This document shows positions 7,618 to 15,356 of a stretch of 44,353 nucleotides of DNA, piece after piece. Position 1 is the first letter of the stretch; the number at the start of each line of letters is the position of its first letter. The DNA is taken from positions 1-44,353 of the forward strand of contig CAMVLT010000028.1 of assembly GCA_947168395.1 (NCBI GenBank), in the 5' to 3' direction. The position numbers and the translations under genes are program-made. Source of the DNA: an uncultured Prevotellaceae bacterium (lineage in GTDB: Bacteria; Bacteroidota; Bacteroidia; Bacteroidales; Bacteroidaceae). Below the pieces are notes generated by a model. The model worked only from the letters and a program-made list of their open reading frames with translations. It was not told where the DNA came from and ran no database searches.

Positions 7618-9402
7618 TCATTTTGTAGTGAAACTCTTTACCTGAGAATCTATCCAGTCGGCACCGCCTAAAGAGTGGTGCCATAGCACCTTTGCGCGAT
7701 AGTAATAGGTAGTGCCTGGGCGGAGGTTGGTGATGGTCGTCTGGAAACGGTCATTGTTCACTTGGGCAGTCGTCATAAAGAGCAGATTGTCCTTTTCAAT
7801 GCCATACTCGATGTGCAGCCAGCTGCCGTTGTTGTCCTGATAGACAGTAGGATCCAAGCCTCCTGAGATGGTGGCCGAAGAACTGGTGACTTCTGATGCA
7901 TCGCTGAGTGTGATGTAGTCGCCAGGATCCTGTGTAGTGAAGGTTTTCCGTTCACTCAGATAGCTCATATTGCGTACTGTCACCTTTACCCAACACTCAT
8001 AGTCGCGCCCCCAATAGAGGCCGTCCAGTGTGGCTGTCAAGTTTTCGCCATTCACGGTGGGAGCTGTATCTGTGTCAATATTGACGCCGCCCAGTTTGAA
8101 AGAATGGTATACGGTGTACCTGACATCCTCCAATGATGCGAGCATCTTCGCCTTTCCTGTCAGTTTGGCCGTGCGGAAACTGATGTCTGTCACGTCGAAC
8201 GTCAGAAAGTCCTTGATGGCTCCGGTCGTGAAACGCTTCGCATCGCCCATCAGCACAGCATCGCCTATTCGGACATAGGCTCGATAGAGGTAGGTGGTCT
8301 CAGGCATAAGGCCTGTCAGACTGACGGAGAACGCACCGTCCTTTAGCTCGGGGACGACTGCCGTATAGGGATATAGGCCGTCTTTTGCATCTTGCTCAGG
8401 GGCATAGGTGATGCCGCAACTCATATTGACACCATTAGGATAGAGCTTGGTGATGGAACTGCGCAGTGTGGTGGAACCGCTGAGGGTGGCTGTGGCAAAA
8501 GTGACGTCGTCGGCACTTCCGGTGGCGAGCAGGGCAGGGTCTACCCCTAAAGTTTTGAAGGACTTTACCTCACTGAGCTTGAACTTGCTGCCGGCACAAG
8601 TGAACAGGCAGTAATAGTACTCATGGTCTGGCTGCAGATTGTCGACTCCTGCGGATGTCAATCTGCTTTTTTGTGCAGTCCAAAAGCATGGTGATGCTAA
8701 GCCTACGCCCTCCCATTCTACATCTTTCTCCCTGTTGACGTTGCTCTTCAAATGGACTTTGTCGGCACTCAGCTTCTTTGCGTCTGTGGAGTAGGCTATG
8801 ACTGTGATGATGCTTTCCCGTTCGGAAAGCGTCAAGTCTGGTATCTCATAGCTCACCTTGGCTGACGTGAACGTGAGATCAGTCGCCTCTCCTGAGAGGG
8901 TGGGCGACTCAAAGTCCTTCGTAGTGAACGAAGCCTTGGCTCCGTAGAGGTTGAGGTTGCCCAAGCTGATGAAGGAGCGGTAGTAATAGGTGGTATTAGC
9001 ACTCAGTGTATCGACAGACACGGAGAACACGCTGTCCTCAAGCCCTCGGGCAAGCAGCTGGGAGGTGCTGCTGAGGCTGAAGTCGTCCTTCGTCGACAGT
9101 TCCACGCCCACCTTCAGCGAACCGCTATCCCCCGCTGAAGTCATTGCCGCTGGTATGCGGTTCAGATAGGCGTACCCCTTGATGACGGCATAGGTGATGC
9201 CAGCCTGGGCGGTCGAGTCAGTCACCACAACATCCTTGCCTTCCTGCTGTTCCTGTTTTTCCTGCACGGGCAGTTCTGTCACATCTTCGCTCCCGTCGTC
9301 ACCGCATGACGACACGACGAATGATAGCAGCATAAGCACCGTCGTAATCATGCCGACGTGCCCCAATGAATGACGGTTAACACCGTTAATAGCTCTTTTC
9401 AT
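7618..9402 (-). CDS. Multi-module FN3-like surface lipoprotein
   Basis: A 594-residue protein with a lipoprotein signal (LLSFVVSSCGDDGSED, Cys about residue 33) followed by an acidic linker, so it should be lipid-anchored and possibly surface-exposed. About five modules of roughly 100 residues follow. Each ends with a pattern such as L.P.TTYYYRA.....SFTTK (for example TTYYYRSFISLG, TTYLYRAYVRIGD, GTTYYYRAKVLWHHS), typical of Bacteroidetes fibronectin type III-like repeats. Such proteins usually act in adhesion or glycan and protein binding; no enzyme module is visible. No promoter was seen between 9403 and 9570, so it may depend on read-through of the structured RNA upstream. Confidence 0.85.
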   Translation of the reverse strand: MKRAINGVNRHSLGHVGMITTVLMLLSFVVSSCGDDGSEDVTELPVQEKQEQQEGKDVVVTDSTAQAGITYAVIKGYAYLNRIPAAMTSAGDSGSLKVGVELSTKDDFSLSSTSQLLARGLEDSVFSVSVDTLSANTTYYYRSFISLGNLNLYGAKASFTTKDFESPTLSGEATDLTFTSAKVSYEIPDLTLSERESIITVIAYSTDAKKLSADKVHLKSNVNREKDVEWEGVGLASPCFWTAQKSRLTSAGVDNLQPDHEYYYCLFTCAGSKFKLSEVKSFKTLGVDPALLATGSADDVTFATATLSGSTTLRSSITKLYPNGVNMSCGITYAPEQDAKDGLYPYTAVVPELKDGAFSVSLTGLMPETTYLYRAYVRIGDAVLMGDAKRFTTGAIKDFLTFDVTDISFRTAKLTGKAKMLASLEDVRYTVYHSFKLGGVNIDTDTAPTVNGENLTATLDGLYWGRDYECWVKVTVRNMSYLSERKTFTTQDPGDYITLSDASEVTSSSATISGGLDPTVYQDNNGSWLHIEYGIEKDNLLFMTTAQVNNDRFQTTITNLRPGTTYYYRAKVLWHHSLGGADWIDSQVKSFTTK

Positions 9403-9570
9403 TTTTCTATTGTTCTTTTCCCTCCAATATTCTATCCTGCTTTAGAAAGAATATTTATTAGTTCTTTAGACTGTTCACTAACAACGCATTGATTATCAGG
9501 CACTAGCGCTTTCTTTTCATGCCTATAGAAACCCAGATTCGGCGGTTCAACTGAAAATGGCTCGCTGTAT

Positions 9571-9606
9571 AAAACGCGAAAGACGTGAGAATCTTAACTT
9601 TCTCGC
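9571..9606 (-). terminator. Weak intrinsic terminator after the structured RNA
   Basis: The minus strand reads a GCGAGAAAG...CTTTCGC stem (with a two-base bulge) followed by GTTTT. The U-run is short, so read-through into the lipoprotein gene is possible. Confidence 0.35.
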
Positions 9607-9857
9607 TTATCCCGCTGCTGGGCTCTCGCATTGCCTTGACCAGAATAAGCAACTCGAGTTAGCCCACGCCAAAGTATATTATTGACCACTCCCGCCACAA
9701 CAACAGGCGAGGATAGGATATAATACACTCTACGCAGACGTTCCGGTTGCGTATCTTCTGGTCTTGAATGTGCGAGATTCAGCAGCCGAAGATAACGTTC
9801 GAAAACGTCCTAAACCACTAAGTAATGACCCCACACCCCAAAGGGGCTAACAGGAGT
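9571..9857 (-). ncRNA. Structured RNA candidate with 6S-like long-hairpin topology
   Basis: The minus strand can form one long interrupted helix from nested exact pairings: 9780-9786 with 9614-9620 (GCUGCUG/CAGCAGC), 9771-9776 with 9625-9630, 9756-9763 with 9638-9645 (GACCAGAA/UUCUGGUC) and 9746-9750 with 9649-9653. Inside lies an unpaired section and a terminal stem near 9692-9715. The core is about 173 nt, close to the 180 nt of 6S RNA, whose shape is a long stem with a central bubble. An upstream UUCG hairpin lies near 9803-9816. A promoter lies at 9864-9894 and a weak terminator at 9571-9606. It could instead be a leader of the downstream lipoprotein gene. The 6S assignment is an inference from shape and size. 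Confidence 0.45.
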
Positions 9858-9863
9858 CGGGCA

Positions 9864-9894
9864 CAAAGATAGGAAGAAAAATTGAAACCGCCAA
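9864..9894 (-). promoter_or_regulatory. Promoter of the structured RNA
   Basis: TATCTTTG at 9864-9871 matches the -7 consensus, and TTG at 9892-9894 lies 20 bp upstream. The sequence around it (GGCGGTTTCAA then TTTTTCTTCC) closely resembles the promoters of the two Rpn-like genes at 11070 and 12240, so it may be derived from the same duplicated unit. Confidence 0.6.
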
Positions 9895-9924
9895 GCGATT
9901 TAGGAGAAAATTTGGCAAAGGATG

Positions 9925-9956
9925 AAAAATGCCCGCATCGCAAGGTGGATGCAGGC
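9925..9956 (-). terminator. Intrinsic terminator of rpn-like copy A
   Basis: On the minus strand GCCTGCATC (9948-9956) pairs with GATGCGGGC (9931-9939), allowing one G-U pair, and is followed by TTTTT. It lies about 30 bp after the copy A stop codon. Confidence 0.65.
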
Positions 9957-9985
9957 AGAGGATATCATGTAATAGTAATAAGGTG

Positions 9986-11035
9986 TTACTCTGATTGTAT
10001 GAATGCTTTCACCTTTTCTATATCAATATGCAGGTTCTCTGCAATAGCGTCTATTGTTTGTCCTGACTGCAACAACATCTTTACCAACATGCGAAGTTGC
10101 CCGTCCTTCTCGGCAAGTTGCCCGTCCTTCTCAGCAAGCTGGCCATCCTTCTCAGCAAGCTGGCCATCCTTCTCAGCAAGTTGGCCATCCTTCTCAGCAA
10201 GTTGACCGTCCTTCTCGGCGAGCAGGCCATCCTTCTCGGCAAGCAGGCCAATCTTCTCGGCAAGATTTTTTTCCAAGCCATATAGCTTGCCTTCCTGTTC
10301 CTTGATGATAGAGTAATACTCGTCCTCCACGTTCATGTTCTGTCTCATTTCAATATTAGAGGCTGCCATCATCAGACGATGTATGATGGGCTGCATATCG
10401 GAGTCTGCCGTGTCGAAAGCCTCGTCATCAAGGTTCAGGTAGTGCTGGTTGTCCTGACAGACACGCTTCTGGTCGAAGATACTCAGCACCTTGTCCAACC
10501 GGTTGTTGATCTTACCGTGAAGACGAGGTATCTGCACAATGATACTGTCATGGTTGAGACTGTCTATGAACTTGTTGGGGATGCCGCGAGTCACCGGCTC
10601 GTCCTCATAGTTGAAGGCCTGATGGCGCACATACACCACAGGTTCTTCTATCTCGCCCACCGTATGTCCCAGCAGATAGACGGCTACCATAGGCAGGGCG
10701 TGCCTATCGGGACTGTCAGCGACGATGTTCTTTGGATTCTGGTAATGTACGCCCAAGTATTGACGGAAGCGCAGGGTCTCAGTGGGGAGCCAGGTCTTTT
10801 GCAGCTCTATCAGGATGAGCTGCTTTTCGCCATTGGGTTTAAGGACAGTGGCACCAAAGTCGATGCGGAAAATTGACAGTATTTCCTTCTGTCCGTTCGT
10901 GTACTCATGGGGTCGCACCTCAACATTTACGATATTCTCCTTCAGCAAGGCAGAAAGGATAGTACGAGCGATGCGTTCGTCCTCCATAAGATACTTGAAC
11001 ACGGTATCGTAGATGGGGTTTGCAATGGTCATCAT
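9986..11035 (-). CDS. Rpn-like PD-(D/E)XK nuclease, tandem copy A
   Basis: Start chosen at the ATG at 11035 or 11032 (MMTIANPIYDTVFKYLMEDE), because the promoter lies inside the longer frame to 11104. The 349-residue product has an N-terminal PD-(D/E)XK fold of the Rpn type: YDTVFKYL, then D58 in FRIDFG and ExQ at 76-78 in LILIELQKT, then RFRQYLGVHY. Rpn proteins are DNA nucleases linked to recombination and, in E. coli, to phage defence. The C-terminal region is a coiled coil of seven AEKDG heptads plus one AEKIG, followed by a small helical end (QSGQTIDAIAENLHIDIEKV). It differs from copy B mainly in heptad number (7 versus 4) and one residue near the end (D versus K). Confidence 0.85.
   Translation of the reverse strand: MMTIANPIYDTVFKYLMEDERIARTILSALLKENIVNVEVRPHEYTNGQKEILSIFRIDFGATVLKPNGEKQLILIELQKTWLPTETLRFRQYLGVHYQNPKNIVADSPDRHALPMVAVYLLGHTVGEIEEPVVYVRHQAFNYEDEPVTRGIPNKFIDSLNHDSIIVQIPRLHGKINNRLDKVLSIFDQKRVCQDNQHYLNLDDEAFDTADSDMQPIIHRLMMAASNIEMRQNMNVEDEYYSIIKEQEGKLYGLEKNLAEKIGLLAEKDGLLAEKDGQLAEKDGQLAEKDGQLAEKDGQLAEKDGQLAEKDGQLRMLVKMLLQSGQTIDAIAENLHIDIEKVKAFIQSE
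10096..10266. repeat. 21-bp tandem repeat encoding AEKDG heptads, copy A
   Basis: Eight 21-bp units, each encoding L-A-E-K-D/I-G-Q/L, with third-position variation among units. The tract is in frame in the nuclease gene and three units longer than in the neighbouring copy. Slippage or unequal exchange would change the protein by seven residues without a frameshift. Confidence 0.9.
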
Positions 11036-11069
11036 AACTCTTCTGTTTTTATCATGATTAACGACGGCA

Positions 11070-11101
11070 CAAAGATAGAAAGAAAAAACGGAACCGCCAA
11101 A
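11070..11101 (-). promoter_or_regulatory. Promoter of rpn-like copy A
   Basis: TATCTTTG (11070-11077) and TTTG (11098-11101), separated by 20 bp, fit the Bacteroidetes consensus very well. Transcription should begin near 11063, about 28 nt before the ATG at 11035. A GCAGATTTCGCAG repeat motif lies just upstream. Confidence 0.8.
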
Positions 11102-11152
11102 CAAATCGGCCGCAGATTTCGCAGACTACTCAGATTTTTCTGTTGGCGAAGT

Positions 11153-11188
11153 AAAAAAAAGCGCCTGCATCGTGAGGGGGATGCAGGC
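11153..11188 (-). terminator. Intrinsic terminator of rpn-like copy B
   Basis: On the minus strand GCCTGCATC and GATGCAGGC form a perfect 9-bp stem (arms 11163-11171 and 11180-11188), followed by GC and a run of eight T. It separates copy B from the promoter of copy A, so each copy is its own transcription unit. Confidence 0.8.
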
Positions 11189-11218
11189 AGAGGAATGTCA
11201 TGTAATAGTGATAAGATG

Positions 11219-12205
11219 CTACTCTGATTGAATGAATGCTTTCACCTTTTCTTTATCTATATGCAGGTTCTCTGCAATAGCGTCTATTGTTTGTCCTGAC
11301 TGCAACAACATCTTTACCAACATGCGAAGTTGCCCGTCTTTCTCGGCAAGTTGCCCGTCCTTCTCGGCAAGTTGCCCGTCCTTCTCGGCAAGCTGCCCGT
11401 CCTTCTCGGCAAGCAGGCCAATCTTCTCGGCAAGATTCTTTTCCAAGCCATATAGCTTGCCTTCCTGTTCCTTGATGATAGAGTAATACTCGTCCTCCAC
11501 GTTCATGTTCTGTCTCATTTCAATATTAGAGGCTGCCATCATCAGACGATGTATGATGGGCTGCATATCGGAGTCTGCCGTGTCGAAAGCCTCGTCATCA
11601 AGGTTCAGGTAGTGCTGGTTGTCCTGACAGACACGCTTCTGGTCGAAGATACTCAGCACCTTGTCCAACCGGTTGTTGATCTTACCGTGAAGACGAGGTA
11701 TCTGCACAATGATACTGTCATGGTTGAGACTGTCTATGAACTTGTTGGGGATGCCGCGAGTCACCGGCTCGTCCTCATAGTTGAAGGCCTGATGGCGCAC
11801 ATACACCACAGGTTCTTCTATCTCGCCCACCGTATGTCCCAGCAGATAGACGGCTACCATAGGCAGGGCGTGCCTATCGGGACTGTCAGCGACGATGTTC
11901 TTTGGATTCTGGTAATGTACGCCCAAGTATTGACGGAAGCGCAGGGTCTCAGTGGGGAGCCAGGTCTTTTGCAGCTCTATCAGGATGAGCTGCTTTTCGC
12001 CATTGGGTTTAAGGACAGTGGCACCAAAGTCGATGCGGAAAATTGACAGTATTTCCTTCTGTCCGTTCGTGTACTCATGGGGTCGCACCTCAACATTTAC
12101 GATATTCTCCTTCAGCAAGGCAGAAAGGATAGTACGAGCGATGCGTTCGTCCTCCATAAGATACTTGAACACGGTATCGTAGATGGGGTTTGCAATGGTC
12201 ATCAT
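11219..12205 (-). CDS. Rpn-like PD-(D/E)XK nuclease, tandem copy B
   Basis: A 328-residue paralogue of copy A. By eye the first roughly 245 codons are identical in nucleotide sequence to copy A (11470-12205 versus 10300-11035), so the duplication is very recent or kept uniform by gene conversion. It carries the same D58, ExQ (76-78) and RFRQY motifs. It has four AEKDG heptads rather than seven, and the last segment reads HIDKEKVKAFIQSE. Start chosen at 12205/12202, downstream of the promoter at 12240-12271. The repeat unit is 1,170 bp and includes promoter, gene and terminator. Confidence 0.85.
   Translation of the reverse strand: MMTIANPIYDTVFKYLMEDERIARTILSALLKENIVNVEVRPHEYTNGQKEILSIFRIDFGATVLKPNGEKQLILIELQKTWLPTETLRFRQYLGVHYQNPKNIVADSPDRHALPMVAVYLLGHTVGEIEEPVVYVRHQAFNYEDEPVTRGIPNKFIDSLNHDSIIVQIPRLHGKINNRLDKVLSIFDQKRVCQDNQHYLNLDDEAFDTADSDMQPIIHRLMMAASNIEMRQNMNVEDEYYSIIKEQEGKLYGLEKNLAEKIGLLAEKDGQLAEKDGQLAEKDGQLAEKDGQLRMLVKMLLQSGQTIDAIAENLHIDKEKVKAFIQSE
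11329..11436. repeat. 21-bp tandem repeat encoding AEKDG heptads, copy B
   Basis: Four AEKDG-type units plus the AEKIG unit, in frame. The shorter array is the main difference between the two tandem nuclease genes. Confidence 0.88.
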
Positions 12206-12239
12206 AACTCTTCTGTTTTTATCATGATTAACGACGGCA

Positions 12240-12271
12240 CAAAGATAGAAAGAAAAAACGGAACCGCCAAA
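12240..12271 (-). promoter_or_regulatory. Promoter of rpn-like copy B
   Basis: The same TATCTTTG (12240-12247) and TTTG (12268-12271) arrangement as copy A, 1,170 bp away, with 20-bp spacing. Confidence 0.8.
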
Positions 12272-12321
12272 CAAATCGACCGCAGATTTCGCAGACTACT
12301 CAGATTTTCTGTTGGGGGCAG

Positions 12322-12361
12322 AAAAAAGCGCTCTCTGCAATAGCGTCTATCGTCTGTCCTG
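12322..12361 (-). pseudogene. Remnant of a third rpn-like copy
   Basis: The minus strand of 12333-12361 encodes SGQTIDAIAE, the C-terminal segment of the two nucleases. It is joined directly to AAAAAAGCG (12322-12330), which matches the terminator T-run and stem start of those genes. The rest of the copy is deleted. The remnant ends 1 bp before the stop of the HlyD-type gene, so the array once extended further. Confidence 0.7.
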
Positions 12362-12362
12362 T

Positions 12363-13679
12363 TCACCACTTCACCACATCCGCATCGCCGAAAGCTTCGT
12401 AGCCGCTGACGAGGATGCGGTCGCCAGGGCGGAGTCCGCCAATGACTTCATAATGCTCTGTGTTCTGCCGCCCTAACCTAATGGGGACACGGCGTGCGCG
12501 GTGCCCCGTTTCATCCACCAGCATTACCCATTGCCCACCCGTCTGTGCATAGAAGCTGCCTCGGGGTATCATGAGCCGACGCTCTGGTTTACCAAGTTCT
12601 ATTTGCAGGAGTAGCGTTTGGCCGGGACGGAAAGAGCCATCCCCACTTTCAGGTTTCAGTTCCACTGCGAAGCCGTGATCCTGCACCTGTGGTGTAATCC
12701 TGCTGACTTCGAAGGCATGGCGTTGCCCTTTCAGCATGGCGGATGCCGGCAGTCCTGTGTGGATGCGGTCTATGAAGTATTCATTCAGGCGAGCCGTCAC
12801 CTTATAGTCTGTCAGCACACCTATTTCGCCTACCTGTTCCCCTGCTGCCACCTGTCCGCCGATGACGGCGTTGAGGTTGCCTATCTGCCCGTCGGCCGGA
12901 GCCAGAATGGTAAGGCCATCACGGCGACGGTCACTGTTTCCTAATTTCTGTGCCTCCATCGCCATCTGCTGCTGAATGAGCTGACGGCCTATCACATTCA
13001 GCACCGAGTCCTGATGCAGACTCTCAATACTCAGCAGCGTGCGGCGGCGGTTGTAGTCGTATTCGTCACGTGCCACTTTCAGCTGTGCCTGGCTTTTCAC
13101 GCCCATCCTGGCCTCTTCTTCAGCCAGCTCATAGTCCTGCGCCATCTTTTTCAGCTCGAAATTGGCCTGCAGGGCCTGGCTGCGCAGAGTAATGCTCTTC
13201 TGCTGCATCTCAATAAGCTGCTGGCGGTGCTGCATCTGTTGCAGGTCATAGTTCTGCCGTTCTGTTGCCATCTCCTCCAATACCTTCGGGTTCGACAGGA
13301 TAAGTATGGTATCGCCACGTCTCAGCACGTCACCGTTATGGCAGCAGATACGTTCCACCGTACCACTTTCTATAGCGTTCACCCGCATACTTGTGGCTGG
13401 TGCCACCACACCGTTCACATCGATATACTCTAAGAACTCCCCCTCGGTGACCACCGCTATCTGCTCATCGTCAATCTCCACCTTCAGTGTGCGCGGCCCG
13501 AGTTGCAGTACCAAGGCATAAACCACCAGGGCAACCAGCACTGCACCACCCAGTATATACATGCGGTACTTGACGTACCACGGTTTTGGGGGTAATGGTA
13601 TATCCATAGACCCGCCCCCTTGCCCCTGCCTGTGAGGGAGAGGAGAAGAATGTAACTGATCGTTGTTTCTCTTTTCCAT
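12363..13679 (-). CDS. HlyD/MacA-type periplasmic adaptor of an ABC export system
   Basis: A 438-residue membrane-fusion protein. About residues 32-52 form the inner-membrane anchor (MYILGGAVLVALVVYALVLQ). A lipoyl/biotinyl-like half follows (SGTVERICCHNGDVLRRGD), then an alpha-helical hairpin of about 110 residues, the second lipoyl half (LAPADGQIGNLNAVIGGQV), a beta barrel and a membrane-proximal domain ending in PRGSFYAQTGGQW and GLRPGDRILVSGY. It would link the permease to the TolC-type channel. Residues about 12-24 (SPLPHRQGQGGGS) come from a palindromic repeat inserted in the cytoplasmic tail, so the ancestral start may be MDIPLPPKP. It follows tolC by 54 bp in one operon with a sigma-54 promoter. 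Confidence 0.9.
   Translation of the reverse strand: MEKRNNDQLHSSPLPHRQGQGGGSMDIPLPPKPWYVKYRMYILGGAVLVALVVYALVLQLGPRTLKVEIDDEQIAVVTEGEFLEYIDVNGVVAPATSMRVNAIESGTVERICCHNGDVLRRGDTILILSNPKVLEEMATERQNYDLQQMQHRQQLIEMQQKSITLRSQALQANFELKKMAQDYELAEEEARMGVKSQAQLKVARDEYDYNRRRTLLSIESLHQDSVLNVIGRQLIQQQMAMEAQKLGNSDRRRDGLTILAPADGQIGNLNAVIGGQVAAGEQVGEIGVLTDYKVTARLNEYFIDRIHTGLPASAMLKGQRHAFEVSRITPQVQDHGFAVELKPESGDGSFRPGQTLLLQIELGKPERRLMIPRGSFYAQTGGQWVMLVDETGHRARRVPIRLGRQNTEHYEVIGGLRPGDRILVSGYEAFGDADVVKW
13610..13647. repeat. G/C-rich palindromic repeat, R1 (in adaptor gene)
   Basis: A copy of the ACCCACCCCC..CCCCTCCCTNNNAGGGAGGGG family. It lies in frame near the N-terminus of the adaptor gene, where it encodes PLPHRQGQGGGS in the cytoplasmic tail. 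Confidence 0.7.
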
Positions 13680-13733
13680 ATTCTATTTAAAGGATAAAGG
13701 TGTTTCTTGATATTGAGTGAGGGGTGAGGCTTT

Positions 13734-15158
13734 TCACTCTTCACTTAAAGTGAGGCTTCTTAATCCATAATACAGACTCCAGTAGGTTTGCAACGCACTG
13801 ATAAAGGCCCGCAGGGCATTGTCCTTCTCGTTGATGCTCGTATTAAACTCCAACAGAGTCGTACGTCCTTGTATGTACAGCCATCGCGCCACATCGTAGC
13901 GGTGCATCGCCAACTCTCGTGTCCGATAGGCTACCTTCACACGATAGGCCTGCAGGTTGTATTGCCGCACCATCTTCAGCACGTTCAGCCGGAAGTCCTG
14001 CAGCGCCTGTTCGCTCTGCGTCTGTGTCAGTTCTAATCGTGACTCGGCCACACGTACCTGGCCCTTGCCGCGCCCCCAATCCAATAGCGGCAACGACAAC
14101 GACAGACTCACATACTGCTGTTCCAATGGCCGCGTATAGGCCTCCGTCAGCGTTGAGCCCTTCTGCGAGAGGCCGAATTGCATATAGAGGTCAGCCTTCA
14201 GACCTCGGTTGGCCTTGGCCGACGACAGCGCACTCTCGCTCTCCACGACGTTCAGTCGCAGCTGCTCAGGGTCGGGGTTGTTCTCCAAGGCCAAGGCTAA
14301 TGCCTCGTCGGCATCAACCACGTTGTCGCTGATGAGCGTGTCGGGCATCACGGCTATCGGTATGTTGTCCTTGATGCCGAGATAGGAGCGCAACACCAGC
14401 ATGGCATCCTCCACCTCTGCCTCGGCGTTCAGGCGGTTTGTCTCCTCAGTCAGTTTGCCTACCTCTAATTGTAGCATCTCGTTCTCCGTGATGCTGCCAC
14501 GCTTATAGCGGCGACGGGCGTAGCCGAGCAGCGTGTCGCTGACGGCGTAGTTCTGACGGGCAATCTCTAAGTTCGTCTGCGCAGAAGCCAATATAAAATA
14601 ATAGGTGCTCGCGCGCGAAGCCACCAACTCCATCGTCTCGGCATATTGTTTGCGGGCAATGCTGTGACGCAGCGGCTCAGTACGCCGTGCCCATCGCAGG
14701 CTGTTGTGACCAAAGAGGTTCTGCTGGTAGCCGATGGAGAACGGCACGCTGCTGTAGTCGTGTGTGTGCTGCTCGAACTCATCTAAACGCTGCAGGTCGT
14801 TGCGCAGGAACAGGGTGCCGCCGGTCAATGCTACGTTCTGCGAGATACTCAGCGACAGGTCGGTGTTCAACTGGTTCTGCCGCACGAAGACATTAGTGCC
14901 GTCGGGCTGCGTGATGCTGCTTATCTGACGGTTCAGCGAGGGCGAACTGCTCAGCGTCACCGCAGGCAGGTAGTTGGCGCGGTAGTTCTTGTAGCTCCAC
15001 TCCGCTGCCTCCAACGCATGGCGCGCTGCCAATGCGTCGCTCGATTGCCGCTGTGCTAACGCTATTGCCTCGCTGAGTGTCAGCCGCAAGGAGTCGCTTT
15101 GCGCTGCACTCTCCAAGGAGGCGCTAATAATGAAGAGAAATATGAATCTTACATTCAT
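13734..15158 (-). CDS. TolC-family outer-membrane efflux channel
   Basis: A 474-residue protein with a signal peptide (FIFLFIISASLESAAQ) and two internally related halves, as in TolC. The long helices are visible as LTLSEAIALAQRQSSDALAA, and later as VADEALALALENNPDPEQLR and the following segment. RRYKRGSITENEMLQLEV and ARWLYIQGRTTLLEFNTSI are the typical motifs at helix ends (YKxGxIs...L..). It should form the trimeric outer-membrane exit duct for the adaptor encoded downstream. A sigma-54 promoter starts about 30 bp upstream of the ATG. It is the first gene of the tolC-adaptor operon. Confidence 0.92.
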   Translation of the reverse strand: MNVRFIFLFIISASLESAAQSDSLRLTLSEAIALAQRQSSDALAARHALEAAEWSYKNYRANYLPAVTLSSSPSLNRQISSITQPDGTNVFVRQNQLNTDLSLSISQNVALTGGTLFLRNDLQRLDEFEQHTHDYSSVPFSIGYQQNLFGHNSLRWARRTEPLRHSIARKQYAETMELVASRASTYYFILASAQTNLEIARQNYAVSDTLLGYARRRYKRGSITENEMLQLEVGKLTEETNRLNAEAEVEDAMLVLRSYLGIKDNIPIAVMPDTLISDNVVDADEALALALENNPDPEQLRLNVVESESALSSAKANRGLKADLYMQFGLSQKGSTLTEAYTRPLEQQYVSLSLSLPLLDWGRGKGQVRVAESRLELTQTQSEQALQDFRLNVLKMVRQYNLQAYRVKVAYRTRELAMHRYDVARWLYIQGRTTLLEFNTSINEKDNALRAFISALQTYWSLYYGLRSLTLSEE

Positions 15159-15187
15159 TTCGAAATAGGGTTTGACACTTTCCTTCC

Positions 15188-15204
15188 GTCAAAATCCGTG
15201 CCAA
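15188..15204 (-). promoter_or_regulatory. Sigma-54 promoter of the tolC-adaptor operon
   Basis: The minus strand reads TTGGCACGGATTTTGAC. It keeps the invariant GG of the -24 box and the spacing of the consensus YTGGCACGrNNNTTGCW, with TTGA in place of TTGC at -12. Its -12 box is about 30 bp upstream of the tolC ATG at 15158. The same 17-mer with one internal change occurs before the permease gene. Confidence 0.85.
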
Positions 15205-15258
15205 ACTCCTATTCCGTTGAATACCAGTGATATACTTTGCTGTATTCTTGTTTCTTTC

Positions 15259-15295
15259 TGTGCATTATCGAACACTTTGTGTGCATTTCCGCACA
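15259..15295. promoter_or_regulatory. Pair of TGTGC-N6-GCACA palindromes (activator sites) upstream of tolC
   Basis: Sites at 15259-15274 (TGTGCATTATCGAACA) and 15280-15295 (TGTGCATTTCCGCACA) are 21 bp apart, two helical turns. The second is part of an 18-bp perfect inverted repeat (15279-15296). Their centres lie 65 and 86 bp upstream of the -24 GG. This arrangement is typical of enhancer sites for an NtrC-family activator, presumably the regulator encoded at 22182-23552. Confidence 0.75.
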
Positions 15296-15356
15296 CGGAT
15301 AAAACAGAAAGGTCGTCGCACAGCATGGAGCAGGCCATTTTTCAGCCTGCTTGTCA

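Noticed and set aside
9571..9857. RNase P RNA or tmRNA at the structured region
   Set aside because: The conserved GAGGAAAGUCC and ACAGAAA blocks of RNase P RNA, and the tRNA-like ends and tag frame of tmRNA, are absent.
10096..10266. Regular 21-bp repeats as a CRISPR array
   Set aside because: There are no spacers; the units follow each other directly, are in frame and encode coiled-coil heptads.
11032..11104. Longer N-terminus (MFGGSVFSFYLCAVV) for the nucleases
   Set aside because: The consensus promoter TATCTTTG lies inside those codons, so they would not be in the transcript; the start MMTIANP fits better.
9986..12274. The nuclease pair as an insertion sequence
   Set aside because: Rpn-like proteins are often annotated as transposases, but there are no terminal inverted repeats or target duplications; the duplication is a plain tandem of promoter, gene and terminator.
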